36,381 nt of DNA from CG2-30-68-42 sp037440385 (lineage in GTDB: Bacteria; Pseudomonadota; Gammaproteobacteria; Burkholderiales; Rhodocyclaceae): positions 1 to 36,381 of the forward strand of contig JBBIUI010000012.1 of the NCBI GenBank assembly GCA_037440385.1. Reading direction: 5' to 3'. The notes below the pieces were generated by a model. It was not told the DNA's origin. It did no database searches and saw only the letters and a list, made by a program, of their open reading frames with translations. The position numbers and the translations under genes were made by a program. Within the stretch, counting starts at the first letter, position 1, and the number at the start of each line of letters is the position of its first letter. Below, one piece after another: positions 1-8,089 of this stretch.

Positions 1-1030
1 CATCGTGCGCGGCCCCGGGCCGATCCCGCCACACGCGGCACATGCCAAAGTAATAGACAGCCAGCAGCGCGACGAACGCGTAGAACAGGACCCATTGCGG
101 CACCTGCGCGCGCCACGCCGCGAAGCCCGCGAGTCCGCACAGCGCCGAGACGAGCGCGAGCAACAGCGCCGTGCGCTCCACCGAGACTCCCGCGCGCAGC
201 AGCGCGTGGTGCAGGTGCTCCCGGTCGGGCGCGAACGGGTTGCGGTGGCTGCGGATGCGGCGCACCATCACCGTCAATGTGTCGAGGATGGGCAGCGCGA
301 GGATCCACACCGCGACCATCGGCGCCATTGCGCCGGGGTTCTGCGTCAGCACGATCGCGATCCATGCGAGCACGAAGCCGAGCATCATGCTCCCGGCATC
401 GCCCATGAAGATCGCGGCGCGCCTGCGCCATGGCAGCCGCAGGTTGAACAGCAGGAAGCCGATCAGCACTCCCTTCAGGATCAGGATCTCGTCGACCTGC
501 ATCGTCAGGCCCAGCGCGAGGGCGGCGGCGGCGAACCAGCCCAGCGCGATGACGCCGATGCTGCCGGCCAGTCCGTCTACCCCGTCCGCCATGTTGATCG
601 CATTGATGATGCCCACCACGGCGAAGACGGTGAAGGGTACGGCCAGCGCCGCGAGCCGCGTTTCGCCGAAGCCGGCCAGATCGCCCAGCGACGTGATCAC
701 CACGCCGTCGCGGGCCACGACGACGAGCGCGGCGAGCGCCTGCGCGGCCATCTTCACGGCCGGCGGGATGCCGTAGCGGTCGTCGAGCACGCCGGTCGCG
801 ACCAGCAGCGCCAGCGCCCAGATCAGCGCGCCGCTGGAATCCAGGTAGGGCTGCGTCGAGTCGACCAGCGCGAGCGCGAGGAACATCGCGAGGCCGCCGA
901 TGACGGGAACCGGTTCGGCATGCCGCTTGTGCCCTCCGGGGCGGTCGAGCAGGCCGACGCGCGGCGCGAGCGCACGCATCGCGCCGATCAGCGCGCACGT
1001 GAGCAGGGCGGAGACGATCAGTTTGAGCAT
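1..1030 (-). CDS. wecA: Undecaprenyl-phosphate sugar-1-phosphate transferase, WecA/MraY family (partial, 3' end missing)
   Basis: Reading the minus strand from the ATG at 1030 gives an open frame of 343 codons with no stop before the window edge, so the C-terminus is missing. The protein is a multi-pass membrane enzyme that would move a sugar-1-phosphate (GlcNAc-1-P in WecA) from a UDP-sugar to undecaprenyl phosphate, starting O-antigen, enterobacterial common antigen or exopolysaccharide synthesis at the inner membrane. Family landmarks are visible: GLLDRPGGHKRH near residue 26, the Asp pair D83-D84 in LDDRYGIPP, NAINMADGVDGLAG with D149 and D152, FMGDAGSMMLGF near 210, and a His-rich EHLHHALL loop near 272. 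Substrate specificity cannot be read, so the symbol is by family. It lies downstream of the tungstate regulator on the same strand with a 91-base gap and probably has its own promoter. Confidence 0.9.
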   Translation of the reverse strand, partial: MLKLIVSALLTCALIGAMRALAPRVGLLDRPGGHKRHAEPVPVIGGLAMFLALALVDSTQPYLDSSGALIWALALLVATGVLDDRYGIPPAVKMAAQALAALVVVARDGVVITSLGDLAGFGETRLAALAVPFTVFAVVGIINAINMADGVDGLAGSIGVIALGWFAAAALALGLTMQVDEILILKGVLIGFLLFNLRLPWRRRAAIFMGDAGSMMLGFVLAWIAIVLTQNPGAMAPMVAVWILALPILDTLTVMVRRIRSHRNPFAPDREHLHHALLRAGVSVERTALLLALVSALCGLAGFAAWRAQVPQWVLFYAFVALLAVYYFGMCRVWRDRPGAAHD

Positions 1031-1079
1031 CGAAGGATATCCGCACCCGGTCGTGTTTTCCTTTTCCGGGGGCACGCGG

Positions 1080-1108
1080 ATTCTGCACGCCTTGCGCCGG
1101 ACGCGCAA
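1080..1108 (-). promoter_or_regulatory. Possible sigma70 promoter for the wecA-like gene
   Basis: On the minus strand TTGCGC (1108-1103) is followed after 17 bases by CAGAAT (1085-1080). The predicted start would be near 1073, giving a leader of about 43 bases before the ATG at 1030. The -35 hexamer is also the first arm of a short inverted repeat, TTGCGC-N5-GCGCAA. This is pattern matching only in GC-rich DNA. Confidence 0.3.
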
Positions 1109-1121
1109 CTGTTCCCCGGGA

Positions 1122-2210
1122 TTATTTCGCAGCGCCCAGCGCGTGCCGGACGCCCGCCGGTTCGAGCCGGCGGCGCAGCACGTAGCCGGGCAGTTGGCGG
1201 GCAGCCGCGCGCAGGCGCGCGCCGCGAGCCAGTTTCAGCAACTCGCTGCACGCCGGTGTCGCGAACGACGCGGTGCGCGCGGCGAGGTAATAGCGCTCGT
1301 GGTCGATCGCGACGAAACCCAGACCGAGCGGGACGGTCGCCGCACGGATGCCCAGGCCCGCGTCGGCCATCCCGCTCGCCACGGTGGCCGCGACGGCGTC
1401 GTGCGTGAACTCCGCGTGGTCGTAGCCGCGGATCGATTCCGGGGAAATCCCCGAGGCGTGCAGCAGTGCGTCGAGCAGCAGCCGCGTGCCCGAGCCGGCC
1501 TGGCGATTGACGAACACGACGCCGCGCCGGGCGAGGTCGGCGACGCTGCGCAGCCGCTTCGGATTGCCGCGCGCGACGATGAGTCCCTGCGTGCGCTGCA
1601 TCAGTTCGACGACGCGATACCGGCCGGGAGGCAACAGTTGCCGCACGCGCTCTCGCGCATCGTCGCCGGCACGCGAGGCCGCGACGTGGAAGCCGGCCAG
1701 ATCGCATTCCCCGCGCACGAGCGCGGCGAGCGCCTCGAGGCTGCCCCGGAACTGCAGGTCGATCGACACGCGGCCGCCGTCGGCGGCGAGATCGCGCAGC
1801 CGTGCCAGCAACGCGTCGTGGCTCGCGAACAGGCGCAGCCGCGGCGCAGCTTCGGGCATCAGCGCGCGAAGCCGCGCGGTCGCCCGCTCCGAGGCCGCGG
1901 CCAGACGTGCGTCGAGCCCGCGGGCGAGTGTGCCGTGCAGTTGCAACAGCCGGTCGGCGAGCGGGGTCAGTCTCGCGCCGCGGCCCTTCTCGAGCGTGGC
2001 GAGCGGCGCGCCGAACAGCGCCGACCAGTCGCGCAGACGGCCCCACAGATGGCGGTAGCTCAGGCCCAGCGCGCGGGCCGCCTGCGTCAGCGAGCCGGCC
2101 TCGCGGATCGCTTCGAGCGCGCGAAACAGCCGCGCGTCGCAGCGGCCGCCGGCTGCGTCCGAAATCGTCCACTGGCACGACAGCTCCACACGGATCGGCG
2201 ATCTATGCAT
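1122..2210 (-). CDS. ModE/LysR-like regulator with fused oxyanion-binding domain, probable tungstate/molybdate regulator
   Basis: The protein has 362 residues. The N-terminal third is a ModE/LysR-type winged helix (LFRALEAIREAGSLTQAARALGLSYRHLWGRLRDW, about residues 24-58), followed by the ModE-like EKGRGARLTPLADRLL. The rest (about 115-355) resembles a periplasmic substrate-binding fold, with RGNPKRLRSVADLARRGVVFVNRQAGSGTRLLLD as the typical ligand-binding stretch. Such one-component regulators sense the oxyanion directly and usually sit beside molybdate or tungstate transporters. Here it is divergent from tupBCA, so control of that operon is inferred. The start at 2210 is chosen because the translation MHRSPIRVELSCQW matches the usual family N-terminus; an upstream in-frame start at 2312 would add 34 residues that do not look like the family. 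No clear Shine-Dalgarno site precedes 2210. Confidence 0.85.
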   Translation of the reverse strand: MHRSPIRVELSCQWTISDAAGGRCDARLFRALEAIREAGSLTQAARALGLSYRHLWGRLRDWSALFGAPLATLEKGRGARLTPLADRLLQLHGTLARGLDARLAAASERATARLRALMPEAAPRLRLFASHDALLARLRDLAADGGRVSIDLQFRGSLEALAALVRGECDLAGFHVAASRAGDDARERVRQLLPPGRYRVVELMQRTQGLIVARGNPKRLRSVADLARRGVVFVNRQAGSGTRLLLDALLHASGISPESIRGYDHAEFTHDAVAATVASGMADAGLGIRAATVPLGLGFVAIDHERYYLAARTASFATPACSELLKLARGARLRAAARQLPGYVLRRRLEPAGVRHALGAAK

Positions 2211-2253
2211 GTCGGTACATATTTGATGGATACCGGATGTCGTGTATGGTACC
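2204..2253. promoter_or_regulatory. Divergent promoter/operator region between the regulator and tupBCA
   Basis: On the plus strand TTGATG (2223-2228) and TATGGT (2245-2250) are separated by 16 bases and could be the tup promoter. Two imperfect symmetric elements lie around it: TATG-N10-CATA (2204-2221, overlapping the regulator's start codon) and GGTACATA (2214-2221) facing TATGGTACC (2245-2253). Either could bind the neighbouring regulator, but neither matches the E. coli ModE box well. The leader from about 2257 to the tupB start is about 220 bases. I saw no convincing ORF or recognisable molybdenum-cofactor riboswitch in it. Confidence 0.35.
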
Positions 2254-2477
2254 GCCGATGCCGGCCTGCCGCGCGCGCTCGCCGGTATGCCGGCGCGGGT
2301 TGCCGGGGTCATGTTCGACGCAAGGACGCAACGCGAGGATGCACGACGCGATCGGGGCAGTCGTGACGGGTTCCCGGTTCACCGGCCGGATGGGCCGGCG
2401 CCGTCGCCTTGCGGGCATCGCGCGTTCGCGTTGAACGCAAGTTTCACGTCAGCGGTTCGTCCCGTGGTGCCACGGCG

Positions 2478-3182
2478 TTGAGCGATCTCGTGCAATCGGT
2501 GCTGGAGGCCGGCCGGCTGGTCGGCTCGTGGGACGCGACGCTCGGGAGAATCGTCGTTCTGAGCCTGCGCGTGAGCCTGACCGCGGTGGCGATCTCGGCG
2601 CTGATCGGCCTGCCGATCGGCGCGGCGCTCGCGATCGGGCGCTTTCCGGGGCGGCAGGTCATCATCGTCGTGCTCGATGCCTTCATGGGGCTGCCGCCGG
2701 TCGTCGTGGGCCTCGTCGTCTATCTCGTGCTCTCGCGCGCCGGCCCGCTCGGCAGCCTGGGCATGCTGTTCACACCGGCCGCGATGATCGCCGCGCAGAC
2801 CGTGCTGATCACGCCCATCGTCGCGGCGCTCACGCGGCAGGTCGTCGCGGATGCCTGGCGGGAATATGCGGAGCTGCTGCACTCGCTCGGCGCGCGCTGG
2901 TACGACGCGGTGCCCACGCTGCTGTGGGACACGCGCTTCGCGCTGGTCACGGTGCTGCTGGCCGGGTTCGGGCGCGCCGCCGCGGAGGTCGGTGCGGTGA
3001 TGATCGTCGGCGGCAACATCGCCGGGGTCACGCGCGTGATGACGACGGCAATCGCGCTCGAGACCACCAAGGGCGATCTGCCGCTCGCCCTCGCGCTCGG
3101 GCTGGTCCTCATCGCGCTGGTGCTCGCGATCAACACGGCCGCCCACGGCATCCGCCAGTTCAGTGTGCGCCGGTATGGCTGA
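2478..3182 (+). CDS. tupB: Tungstate ABC transporter permease TupB
   Basis: This is an inner-membrane permease of the TupB/ModB-like family and forms the channel for tungstate import. It has 234 residues when started at TTG 2478, giving (M)SDLVQSVLEAGRLV, which matches the usual TupB start; a longer TTG start at 2409 is possible. The typical segment LGRIVVLSLRVSLTAVAISALIGLPIGAALAI is followed by FMGLPPVVVGLVVYLVLSRAGPLG, a TupB hallmark. The cytoplasmic coupling loop EYAELLHSLGARWYDAVPTLLWDTR comes next, then GRAAAEVGAVMIVGGNIAGVTRVMTTAIALET. The stop overlaps the tupC start by 8 bases. A short perfect inverted repeat, CCGTGG-TG-CCACGG (2462-2475), lies just before the TTG and could limit translation initiation. 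Confidence 0.9.
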   Translation: MSDLVQSVLEAGRLVGSWDATLGRIVVLSLRVSLTAVAISALIGLPIGAALAIGRFPGRQVIIVVLDAFMGLPPVVVGLVVYLVLSRAGPLGSLGMLFTPAAMIAAQTVLITPIVAALTRQVVADAWREYAELLHSLGARWYDAVPTLLWDTRFALVTVLLAGFGRAAAEVGAVMIVGGNIAGVTRVMTTAIALETTKGDLPLALALGLVLIALVLAINTAAHGIRQFSVRRYG

Positions 3183-3912
3183 CGCGGTGCCGGTCGAGGC
3201 CCCGCTGCTGCCGCTCGTGCTCGACGGCGTCGGCTTCGACGCGGGCGGACGGTGCATCCTCGCGGACATCTGCGCGCGCATCGAAGCGGGCACGCGCACG
3301 GTGATCCTCGGGCCGAACGGGGCGGGAAAAAGCGTGCTGATGCGCGTCGCGCACGGGCTGCTGCCGCCCACGCGCGGTGCCGTGCGCTGGAGTGCCGACG
3401 GATGGCGCCGGCCCGGCACGCAGGCGATGGTGTTCCAGCGGCCGGTGCTGCTGCGCCGCTCGGCGGCGGCGAACATCGACTACGCGCTCGAGCTCGCCGG
3501 GGTGCCGCGCGAGGCGCGCGAGCACCGGGTGCGCCTCGCGCTGGATCGGGTCGGTCTCGCACCGCTCGCCGGGCGGGCCGCGCGCGTGCTCTCGGGCGGC
3601 GAACAGCAGCGGCTCGCACTCGCGCGGGCCTGGGCGATGCAGCCGCAGGTGCTGTTTCTCGACGAGCCGACCGCGAGCCTGGATCCCACCGCCACACGCG
3701 ACGTCGAGGCGATCATCCAGGCGATCCATGAGGCGGGCACCAAGGTCGTCATGACGACGCACGACCTGGCTCAAGCCAGACGGCTGGCCGACGAGATCCT
3801 GTTCCTTCATCAGGGCCGGCTCGAGGAGGCGGGGCCGGCCGACGAGTTTTTCCACCAGCCGCGATCGGCCACCGCTCGCGCATTCATGAAAGGAGAATTG
3901 CCATGGAACTGA
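3175..3912 (+). CDS. tupC: Tungstate ABC transporter ATP-binding protein TupC
   Basis: This 245-residue ATPase subunit energises tungstate import. Visible motifs in order are Walker A (LGPNGAGKS, about residues 43-51), a Q-loop (MVFQRPVLLRRS), the ABC signature LSGGEQQRLALARAWA, Walker B VLFLDEPTASLD, and the H-loop TTHDLAQA. The ATG at 3175 sits inside the end of tupB (8-base overlap), and the gene ends inside the start of tupA (overlap 3903-3912), so the three cistrons are probably translationally coupled. A GTG at 3163 would add four residues and is less likely. Confidence 0.93.
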   Translation: MADAVPVEAPLLPLVLDGVGFDAGGRCILADICARIEAGTRTVILGPNGAGKSVLMRVAHGLLPPTRGAVRWSADGWRRPGTQAMVFQRPVLLRRSAAANIDYALELAGVPREAREHRVRLALDRVGLAPLAGRAARVLSGGEQQRLALARAWAMQPQVLFLDEPTASLDPTATRDVEAIIQAIHEAGTKVVMTTHDLAQARRLADEILFLHQGRLEEAGPADEFFHQPRSATARAFMKGELPWN

Positions 3913-4727
3913 CTCGCAGGAGCATTCTGAGCTGGATCGCCGCGGGCATGTTCGCCGCTGCGCTGCCGGCGCAGGCACAGCAGCCGTTCATCACGGTCGC
4001 CTCGACGACCTCGACCGAACAGTCGGGCCTGTTCGGCCACATCCTGCCGGCTTTCCGTGCCGCGAGCGGCATCGAGGTGCGTGTGGTGGCACTGGGTACC
4101 GGCCAGGCACTCGATCTGGCCCGGCGCGGGGATGCCGACGTCGTATTCGTTCACGACAGCGCGTCCGAGCTGAAATTCGTCGCCGAGGGCTACGGCGTGG
4201 GTCGCCGTGAAGTGATGTACAACGATTTCGTGTTGATCGGCCCGAAGGACGATCCGGCGAAGATCGCAGGCGGAAAGGACGTGCTCGCGGCGCTGCGCGC
4301 GATCGCGGCGGCACAGGCGCCGTTCGTTTCGCGCGGCGACCGCAGCGGCACGCACGCGGCCGAACTGCGCTACTGGAAGGCCGCGGGCATCGATCTCGCC
4401 GGCGTGAAGGGTCCGTGGTATCGCGAAACCGGCTCCGGCATGGGGCCGGCACTGAACACGGCCGCGTCGATGAATGCCTACCTGATCGCCGATCGGGGCA
4501 CCTGGCTGTCGTTCAGGAACCCGCGCGATCTCGCGATCCTGGTCGAGGGTGACCGGCGGTTGTTCAACCAGTACGGCGTCATGCTGGTCAATCCGGCCCG
4601 GTACCCGCACGTCAAGCAGGCCGAGGCGCAGCGCTTCATCGACTGGCTGGTTTCGCCCGCGGGGCAACAGGCGATCGCGGGCTACCGGATCGGTGACAAG
4701 CAACTCTTTTTCCCGAACGCCCGGTGA
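3903..4727 (+). CDS. tupA: Tungstate-binding periplasmic protein TupA
   Basis: This 274-residue substrate-binding protein captures tungstate in the periplasm for TupBC. The N-terminus MELTRRSILSWIAAGMFA...AQAQ is a signal peptide with a twin-arginine that could suit Tat as well as Sec, cleaved near residue 26. The mature start ITVASTTSTEQSGL contains the TTTS-like ligand motif of TupA. Other family blocks are GTGQALDLARRGDADVVFVHD, the YNDFVLIGPKDDPA segment, FVSRGDRSGTHAAELRYW and YRETGSGMGPALNTAA, all typical of the TupA/WtpA-like group rather than ModA. An AAGGAG-type ribosome site lies within the end of tupC. The separation of tungstate from molybdate is by family resemblance only. Confidence 0.93.
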   Translation: MELTRRSILSWIAAGMFAAALPAQAQQPFITVASTTSTEQSGLFGHILPAFRAASGIEVRVVALGTGQALDLARRGDADVVFVHDSASELKFVAEGYGVGRREVMYNDFVLIGPKDDPAKIAGGKDVLAALRAIAAAQAPFVSRGDRSGTHAAELRYWKAAGIDLAGVKGPWYRETGSGMGPALNTAASMNAYLIADRGTWLSFRNPRDLAILVEGDRRLFNQYGVMLVNPARYPHVKQAEAQRFIDWLVSPAGQQAIAGYRIGDKQLFFPNAR

Positions 4728-5046
4728 GCGGCAAGGCGCGTCGTGCGCGTGCCGCAGATGCCGGAGTGAGCCTGGCCATGGGGCGCAGCGTGCTTCTCGT
4801 CGCCCTTGCGGTGCGGTTCCCGATCCAGGCCGCAGCGGCGCTCGGCATGCCCGCGTGCTCGCGGTGCGCTGCGCGACGGTACCCAGGCTCTCGATGCCCG
4901 GCTACGCCGTGACCCCGGTCGCGGGCGCGGCGCTCTTCCTGCTGCTTGCGCGGGCGGTGCCGGCCGCCGGGCTGCCCGTTCGGCGCGGTGCCGGGACCGG
5001 GCGGACGTGACCGCCGGACGGATTCGCGCCGGCCACATCGATTCGG
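4728..5046 (+). other. Gene-poor stretch between tupA and the copper island, with possible gene remnants
   Basis: No convincing gene is present. A 62-codon frame starts at GTG 4724, overlapping the tupA stop, and contains the hydrophobic segment VSLAMGRSVLLVALAVRFP. A different frame holds AVTPVAGAALFLLLARAVPAAGLP, ending at 5010. Two hydrophobic pieces in different frames could be the ruins of a small membrane protein, or chance in GC-rich DNA. No ribosome site, terminator with a T run, or RNA gene was seen. Confidence 0.3.
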
Positions 5047-5100
5047 TTACCGTTTTGTAATCGCGGCGTCAGCGCGCTGTCGGGGCGGGGACTTCACAAT
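5047..5100 (+). promoter_or_regulatory. Putative CopR-controlled promoter A
   Basis: TTAC (5047-5050) and GTAA (5057-5060) form an inverted repeat with a 6-base gap. Three half-sites follow in phase: GTAATC (5057), GTCAGC (5068) and GTCGGG (5079), each 11 bases apart, then CACAAT (5095-5100) as a -10-like hexamer. The same arrangement with identical spacing occurs at 12567-12620. Tandem half-sites about 11 bases apart are typical of OmpR/PhoB-type regulators, and copR/copS lie in the same cluster, so CopR control is inferred. The first downstream gene starts at 5212. Confidence 0.6.
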
Positions 5101-5211
5101 CCCCGTACTCGCAAGCCGATTCCCGCGGGGCAGAAGCCGGCCGGGAACGGTCGTGGCCGAACGCCTTGGCGGACCGGCTCGCGGGATGTGGAAATTCGAC
5201 GGAGGCGGGCG

Positions 5212-5598
5212 ATGGACTGGCTGGCGCAAAACTGGACGTGGGTTCTGATCGGCATCGCCGCGCTGTGGATGTTCCGGCGCGCGGGCCTCGGTGGCTGCGG
5301 CCATGGCATGCATGGCGATCCGTCGGGTTCGAGCGGCCAGGCCGGCGGGCATCCCGGACACTCGGGTCGGACGCACGCGGTAGCGGCCGGTACCGCGATC
5401 GATCCGGTGAGCGGCGCGCCGGTGCAAATCAGCGAGGCGGTCGGCGCGATCCATCGAGGGCAGGCGTATTACTTCGCGTCGCGCGAGAATCGCGACCGCT
5501 TCGAGGCCGACCCGGCGCGGTATGCGCGCGCGGCGTCGGGTCCCGTCGGCACCGCTGGCGGCGCGGGCGAGCCGCCGCGACGCCACGGTTGCTGCTGA
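5212..5598 (+). CDS. Membrane-anchored YHS-domain protein
   Basis: This 128-residue protein has one N-terminal membrane helix (WLAQNWTWVLIGIAALWMFRR, residues 3-23). A Gly/His-rich linker with GGCGHGMHGD follows, then a YHS domain (IDPVSGAPVQISEAVGAIHRGQAYYFASRENRDRFEADPARYA, about 64-106), and the protein ends in HGCC. YHS domains bind soft metals in copper pumps and related proteins. Here the usual DPVCGM cysteine is a serine (DPVSGA), so metal may instead be bound by the linker and C-terminal Cys/His residues. A strong GGAGG (5201-5205) six bases before ATG 5212 decides the start; an in-frame ATG at 5188 lacks one. It is the first gene after promoter A. Confidence 0.8.
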   Translation: MDWLAQNWTWVLIGIAALWMFRRAGLGGCGHGMHGDPSGSSGQAGGHPGHSGRTHAVAAGTAIDPVSGAPVQISEAVGAIHRGQAYYFASRENRDRFEADPARYARAASGPVGTAGGAGEPPRRHGCC

Positions 5599-5645
5599 GC
5601 GGCGATACGGGTCAACCGGGCGATTCGGTGAATCGGAGATGTGGC

Positions 5646-6197
5646 ATGGCTGAGTCTGGAAGACAACTCAAGGACGTGGTGTGCGCAATGACGGTGGACG
5701 AGAACGAGAACCCGCTGATCCACCAGGGTGTACGCTATGCGTTCTGTTCGCAGCAGTGCCGGGAGCGCTTCCTGGCACGACCGAATCTGTACATCGGAGC
5801 CCGGCCGGGCTCCCTGCCGGAAAAGGCGGCAGCGGCGACGATCCGGCGCCGGCGCGTGCTGTTCGGCACGCCGCTCACGCGGGCGCAGTTCGGCGAGTTG
5901 CGCGACGGCCTGCAGGCGATGATGGGGGTGCGCGACGTGCGCATCGGCACGGACGCCGTCGCGGGTGCTTCCGGAATGGCCGCGGGCGAGCCGCGCGCCG
6001 ACGGGGGCATCGACGTGATCGAGGTCACGTACGATCTTCTCCAGGTGACGTTCGATCAGCTCGCACGGAAGATCTCCGAACGCGGGCTCGGGACGGACGC
6101 AGGCGGAGCGGAGAGGCTGCGGCGCGATTTCGTCCGTTACCTCGAGGAGTGCGATCTGGACGATCTCGAAATCGGGGACGCCGCTCGGGAAATCTAG
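5646..6197 (+). CDS. YHS-domain protein with C-terminal HMA-like region
   Basis: This 183-residue protein has no signal peptide, so it is probably cytoplasmic. The YHS domain is at the N-terminus (DVVCAMTVDENENPLIHQGVRYAFCSQQCRERFLARPNLYIG, residues 10-51) and keeps all three cysteines (C13, C34, C38). The region from about 68 on (RRVLFGTPLTRAQFGELRDGLQAMMGVRDVRIG...IDVIEVTYDLLQVTFDQLARKISERGL) has the alternating pattern of a ferredoxin-like HMA fold but no CxxC. The acidic C-terminus reads RDFVRYLEECDLDDLEIG. A role in cytoplasmic copper binding or delivery is inferred from the domain and the neighbours. GGAG at 5635 lies seven bases before the ATG. Confidence 0.78.
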   Translation: MAESGRQLKDVVCAMTVDENENPLIHQGVRYAFCSQQCRERFLARPNLYIGARPGSLPEKAAAATIRRRRVLFGTPLTRAQFGELRDGLQAMMGVRDVRIGTDAVAGASGMAAGEPRADGGIDVIEVTYDLLQVTFDQLARKISERGLGTDAGGAERLRRDFVRYLEECDLDDLEIGDAAREI

Positions 6198-6292
6198 CGT
6201 CCTGCCGGACGTTCCACGCCCGCCCGGCGGGCACGGTCCGGCCGCAGGGGTTCGCGCAGCGATTCATGATGGACAGGAAAGGGGAACGGAGC

Positions 6293-7438
6293 ATGATGAG
6301 AAGAACCCTCGCAGCGCTGTCGTGCTTGCTGCCGCTCGCCGCGGTGGCGGCGACGGAAACGGGCCGCATCCACGCACTGGCGCCGGCCCCCGGCAGCGCC
6401 GGCGTGCTGGTGGCGAGCGACCGCGGCCTGTTCCTCGCGCAGCCGGACGGCCGGGTCATCGAGCGCGCCCGGCGCGAGGGCGGCTTCAGCGCGCTGGCGG
6501 CCGATCCGGCCGATGCGCGCATCCTGTACGCGAGCGGTCCCGGAGGCGGCCTGCTGCGATCCGCGGACGGCGGCCGGCGCTGGCAGCGGCTGAACGACAC
6601 AGGGCCCGATGCGTTCACGAAGCTGGCGCCGGGCCCGGCCAGGTCCGGACGGATCTATGGCGTGGCCGACGCGCTGTATCGCAGCAACGACGGCGGACGC
6701 ACCTGGCAACGCGCCGGGGCCGTGCCTGGCAAGCTGATCAGCTTCGCCGTGTCGGCTCGCGATCCGTTGCGGCTGTATGCGGGAACCGAGACCGGACTCG
6801 TGGTGAGCAAGGATGGCGGCGCGCACTGGGAACCCGGGACGATGTACCGGATTCCGGTGAGCATGTTGGTCTCCGGGGGCGACGGCATGCTCTACAGTTT
6901 CCACTACGGCCAGGGGCTGCTGCGCGCGCAGGAGCCGCGGCTGGCCTGGACGCTGCTCGGCAATGGCTTCGGCGCCCAGGCCATCATGAATCTGGCCCGC
7001 GACGGCCAGCGCCTGTACGCATCCACCAATGTCGGCAAGCTGTTCGTGAGCACCGACGCAGGCAGGAACTGGCAACCCCTGGGCGCAGTGCGCGGTCCGG
7101 CAACCGAGGCCGCACGCCGCGGCGAGAAACTGTTCGCCGCCAACTGCCAGGTCTGCCACGGCCCACGCGGCATCGGCGAGGCGCCCCAGGTCAACAACCA
7201 GCAGGCGAGCCTCGCGCCTGCGCTCGACGAAACCCAGCACGCGTGGCACCACACGGACGAACAGCTCACGACCACGATCCTGAAAGGGCTGCCGGAGCCC
7301 AGCCGGATGAAGGGCTGGGAAGGGCGTCTGGGCGAGCGCGAAGCCGGGGATCTCGTCGCTTACGTCAAGAGCCTGTGGGACGATCGCGCGCTGCGCTGTC
7401 AGGGACCGAAGCACATGACCCCGGGCTGCCAGCAATAG
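6293..7438 (+). CDS. Secreted beta-propeller (Asp-box repeats) fused to cytochrome c
   Basis: This 381-residue protein has a signal peptide (MMRRTLAALSCLLPLAAVAA). A sialidase-like propeller follows with Asp-box repeats RSADGGRRWQRL, RSNDGGRTWQRA, VSKDGGAHWEPG and VSTDAGRNWQPL. From about residue 265 there is a c-type cytochrome domain with one haem site, CQVCH (C285, C288, H289). The cytochrome domain carries AWHHTDEQLTTTILKGLPE, a stretch echoed in the lipoprotein cytochrome at 15011. The absence of sialidase catalytic residues in an obvious pattern, together with the context, suggests a binding or electron-transfer protein rather than a glycosidase. AGGGGA before the ATG supports 6293; ATG 6266 is an alternative start. 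Its electron partners are unknown. Confidence 0.82.
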   Translation: MMRRTLAALSCLLPLAAVAATETGRIHALAPAPGSAGVLVASDRGLFLAQPDGRVIERARREGGFSALAADPADARILYASGPGGGLLRSADGGRRWQRLNDTGPDAFTKLAPGPARSGRIYGVADALYRSNDGGRTWQRAGAVPGKLISFAVSARDPLRLYAGTETGLVVSKDGGAHWEPGTMYRIPVSMLVSGGDGMLYSFHYGQGLLRAQEPRLAWTLLGNGFGAQAIMNLARDGQRLYASTNVGKLFVSTDAGRNWQPLGAVRGPATEAARRGEKLFAANCQVCHGPRGIGEAPQVNNQQASLAPALDETQHAWHHTDEQLTTTILKGLPEPSRMKGWEGRLGEREAGDLVAYVKSLWDDRALRCQGPKHMTPGCQQ

Positions 7439-7463
7439 TCCGGTCACAGGAAGGACTCGCAGG

Positions 7464-8036
7464 ATGCGCATCGCGACCCCCTCCCGGCGGCACTATCCGT
7501 GGTATGTCCGGATCATCTTCGCGCTGCAGCGGCGCCGCTATGGCAGCGAGCTCGAGCCGGCCCGCCTGTGGGGCCGGATGCCGGCGGTGTTCGTGGCGCT
7601 GACCGCGCTGTACCGCACGCTCGATCGCAAGTCTTCCCCGATCGAGCCGGCATTGCGATCGCTGGTGACGGTGCGGGTGTCCCAGATCAACTGGTGTGCG
7701 TTCTGTGTCGACCTGAACAGCGCTACCGCACTCGAGCGCCACGCGTCGCAGGCCAAGCTCGACGCGCTGGGCGAGTTCGAGGACTCGCCGCTGTTTACCG
7801 CGCGCGAGAAGGCCGCGCTGGCCTACGCCGGCGCGATGACCGTCTCCGGCACGGGCGTCGATGACGAGATCATGGCGAGACTGAAACGGCATTTCGACGA
7901 CGACGCGGTGATCGAGCTGACGGCACTGATCGCTTTCCAGAACCTGTCGAGCAAGTTCAACGCTGCGCTCGGCGTGCCGGCGCAGGGATTCTGCCGGCGC
8001 CCGCCGCAGGCGGGCACTGCGTCGGCCGAGGCTTGA
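7464..8036 (+). CDS. Carboxymuconolactone decarboxylase/AhpD-like protein
   Basis: This 190-residue protein belongs to the CMD/AhpD fold. The recognisable core is PALRSLVTVRVSQINWCAFCVDLNSATALE, with the redox CxxC pair in NWCAFCVD (C74 and C77), followed by the helical region ALAYAGAMTVSG...DDDAVIELTALIAFQNLSSKFNAALG. AhpD-type proteins use the CxxC as a thiol reductant in peroxide defence. Here it lies within copper and periplasmic redox genes, so a role against copper-induced oxidative stress is plausible but inferred. No signal peptide is evident, so it is likely cytoplasmic. The start at ATG 7464 is preceded by AGGA within AAGGACTCGCAGG. Confidence 0.85.
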   Translation: MRIATPSRRHYPWYVRIIFALQRRRYGSELEPARLWGRMPAVFVALTALYRTLDRKSSPIEPALRSLVTVRVSQINWCAFCVDLNSATALERHASQAKLDALGEFEDSPLFTAREKAALAYAGAMTVSGTGVDDEIMARLKRHFDDDAVIELTALIAFQNLSSKFNAALGVPAQGFCRRPPQAGTASAEA

Positions 8037-8089
8037 ACGCACGGGCGGGCTCGCCTCGTGCACCGCAACGGTGAGTCGGAGGACGAACG

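Noticed and set aside
5..1408. Long plus-strand frame at the left edge
   Set aside because: The minus strand of 1-1030 encodes a clear WecA-type protein with all family motifs; the plus frame is Arg/His/Gln-rich shadow and also crosses into the regulator gene.
2251..2477. Possible molybdenum/tungsten cofactor riboswitch in the tup leader
   Set aside because: The leader is long, but I could not match the conserved helices or sequence blocks of that RNA; GC-rich pairing is expected by chance.
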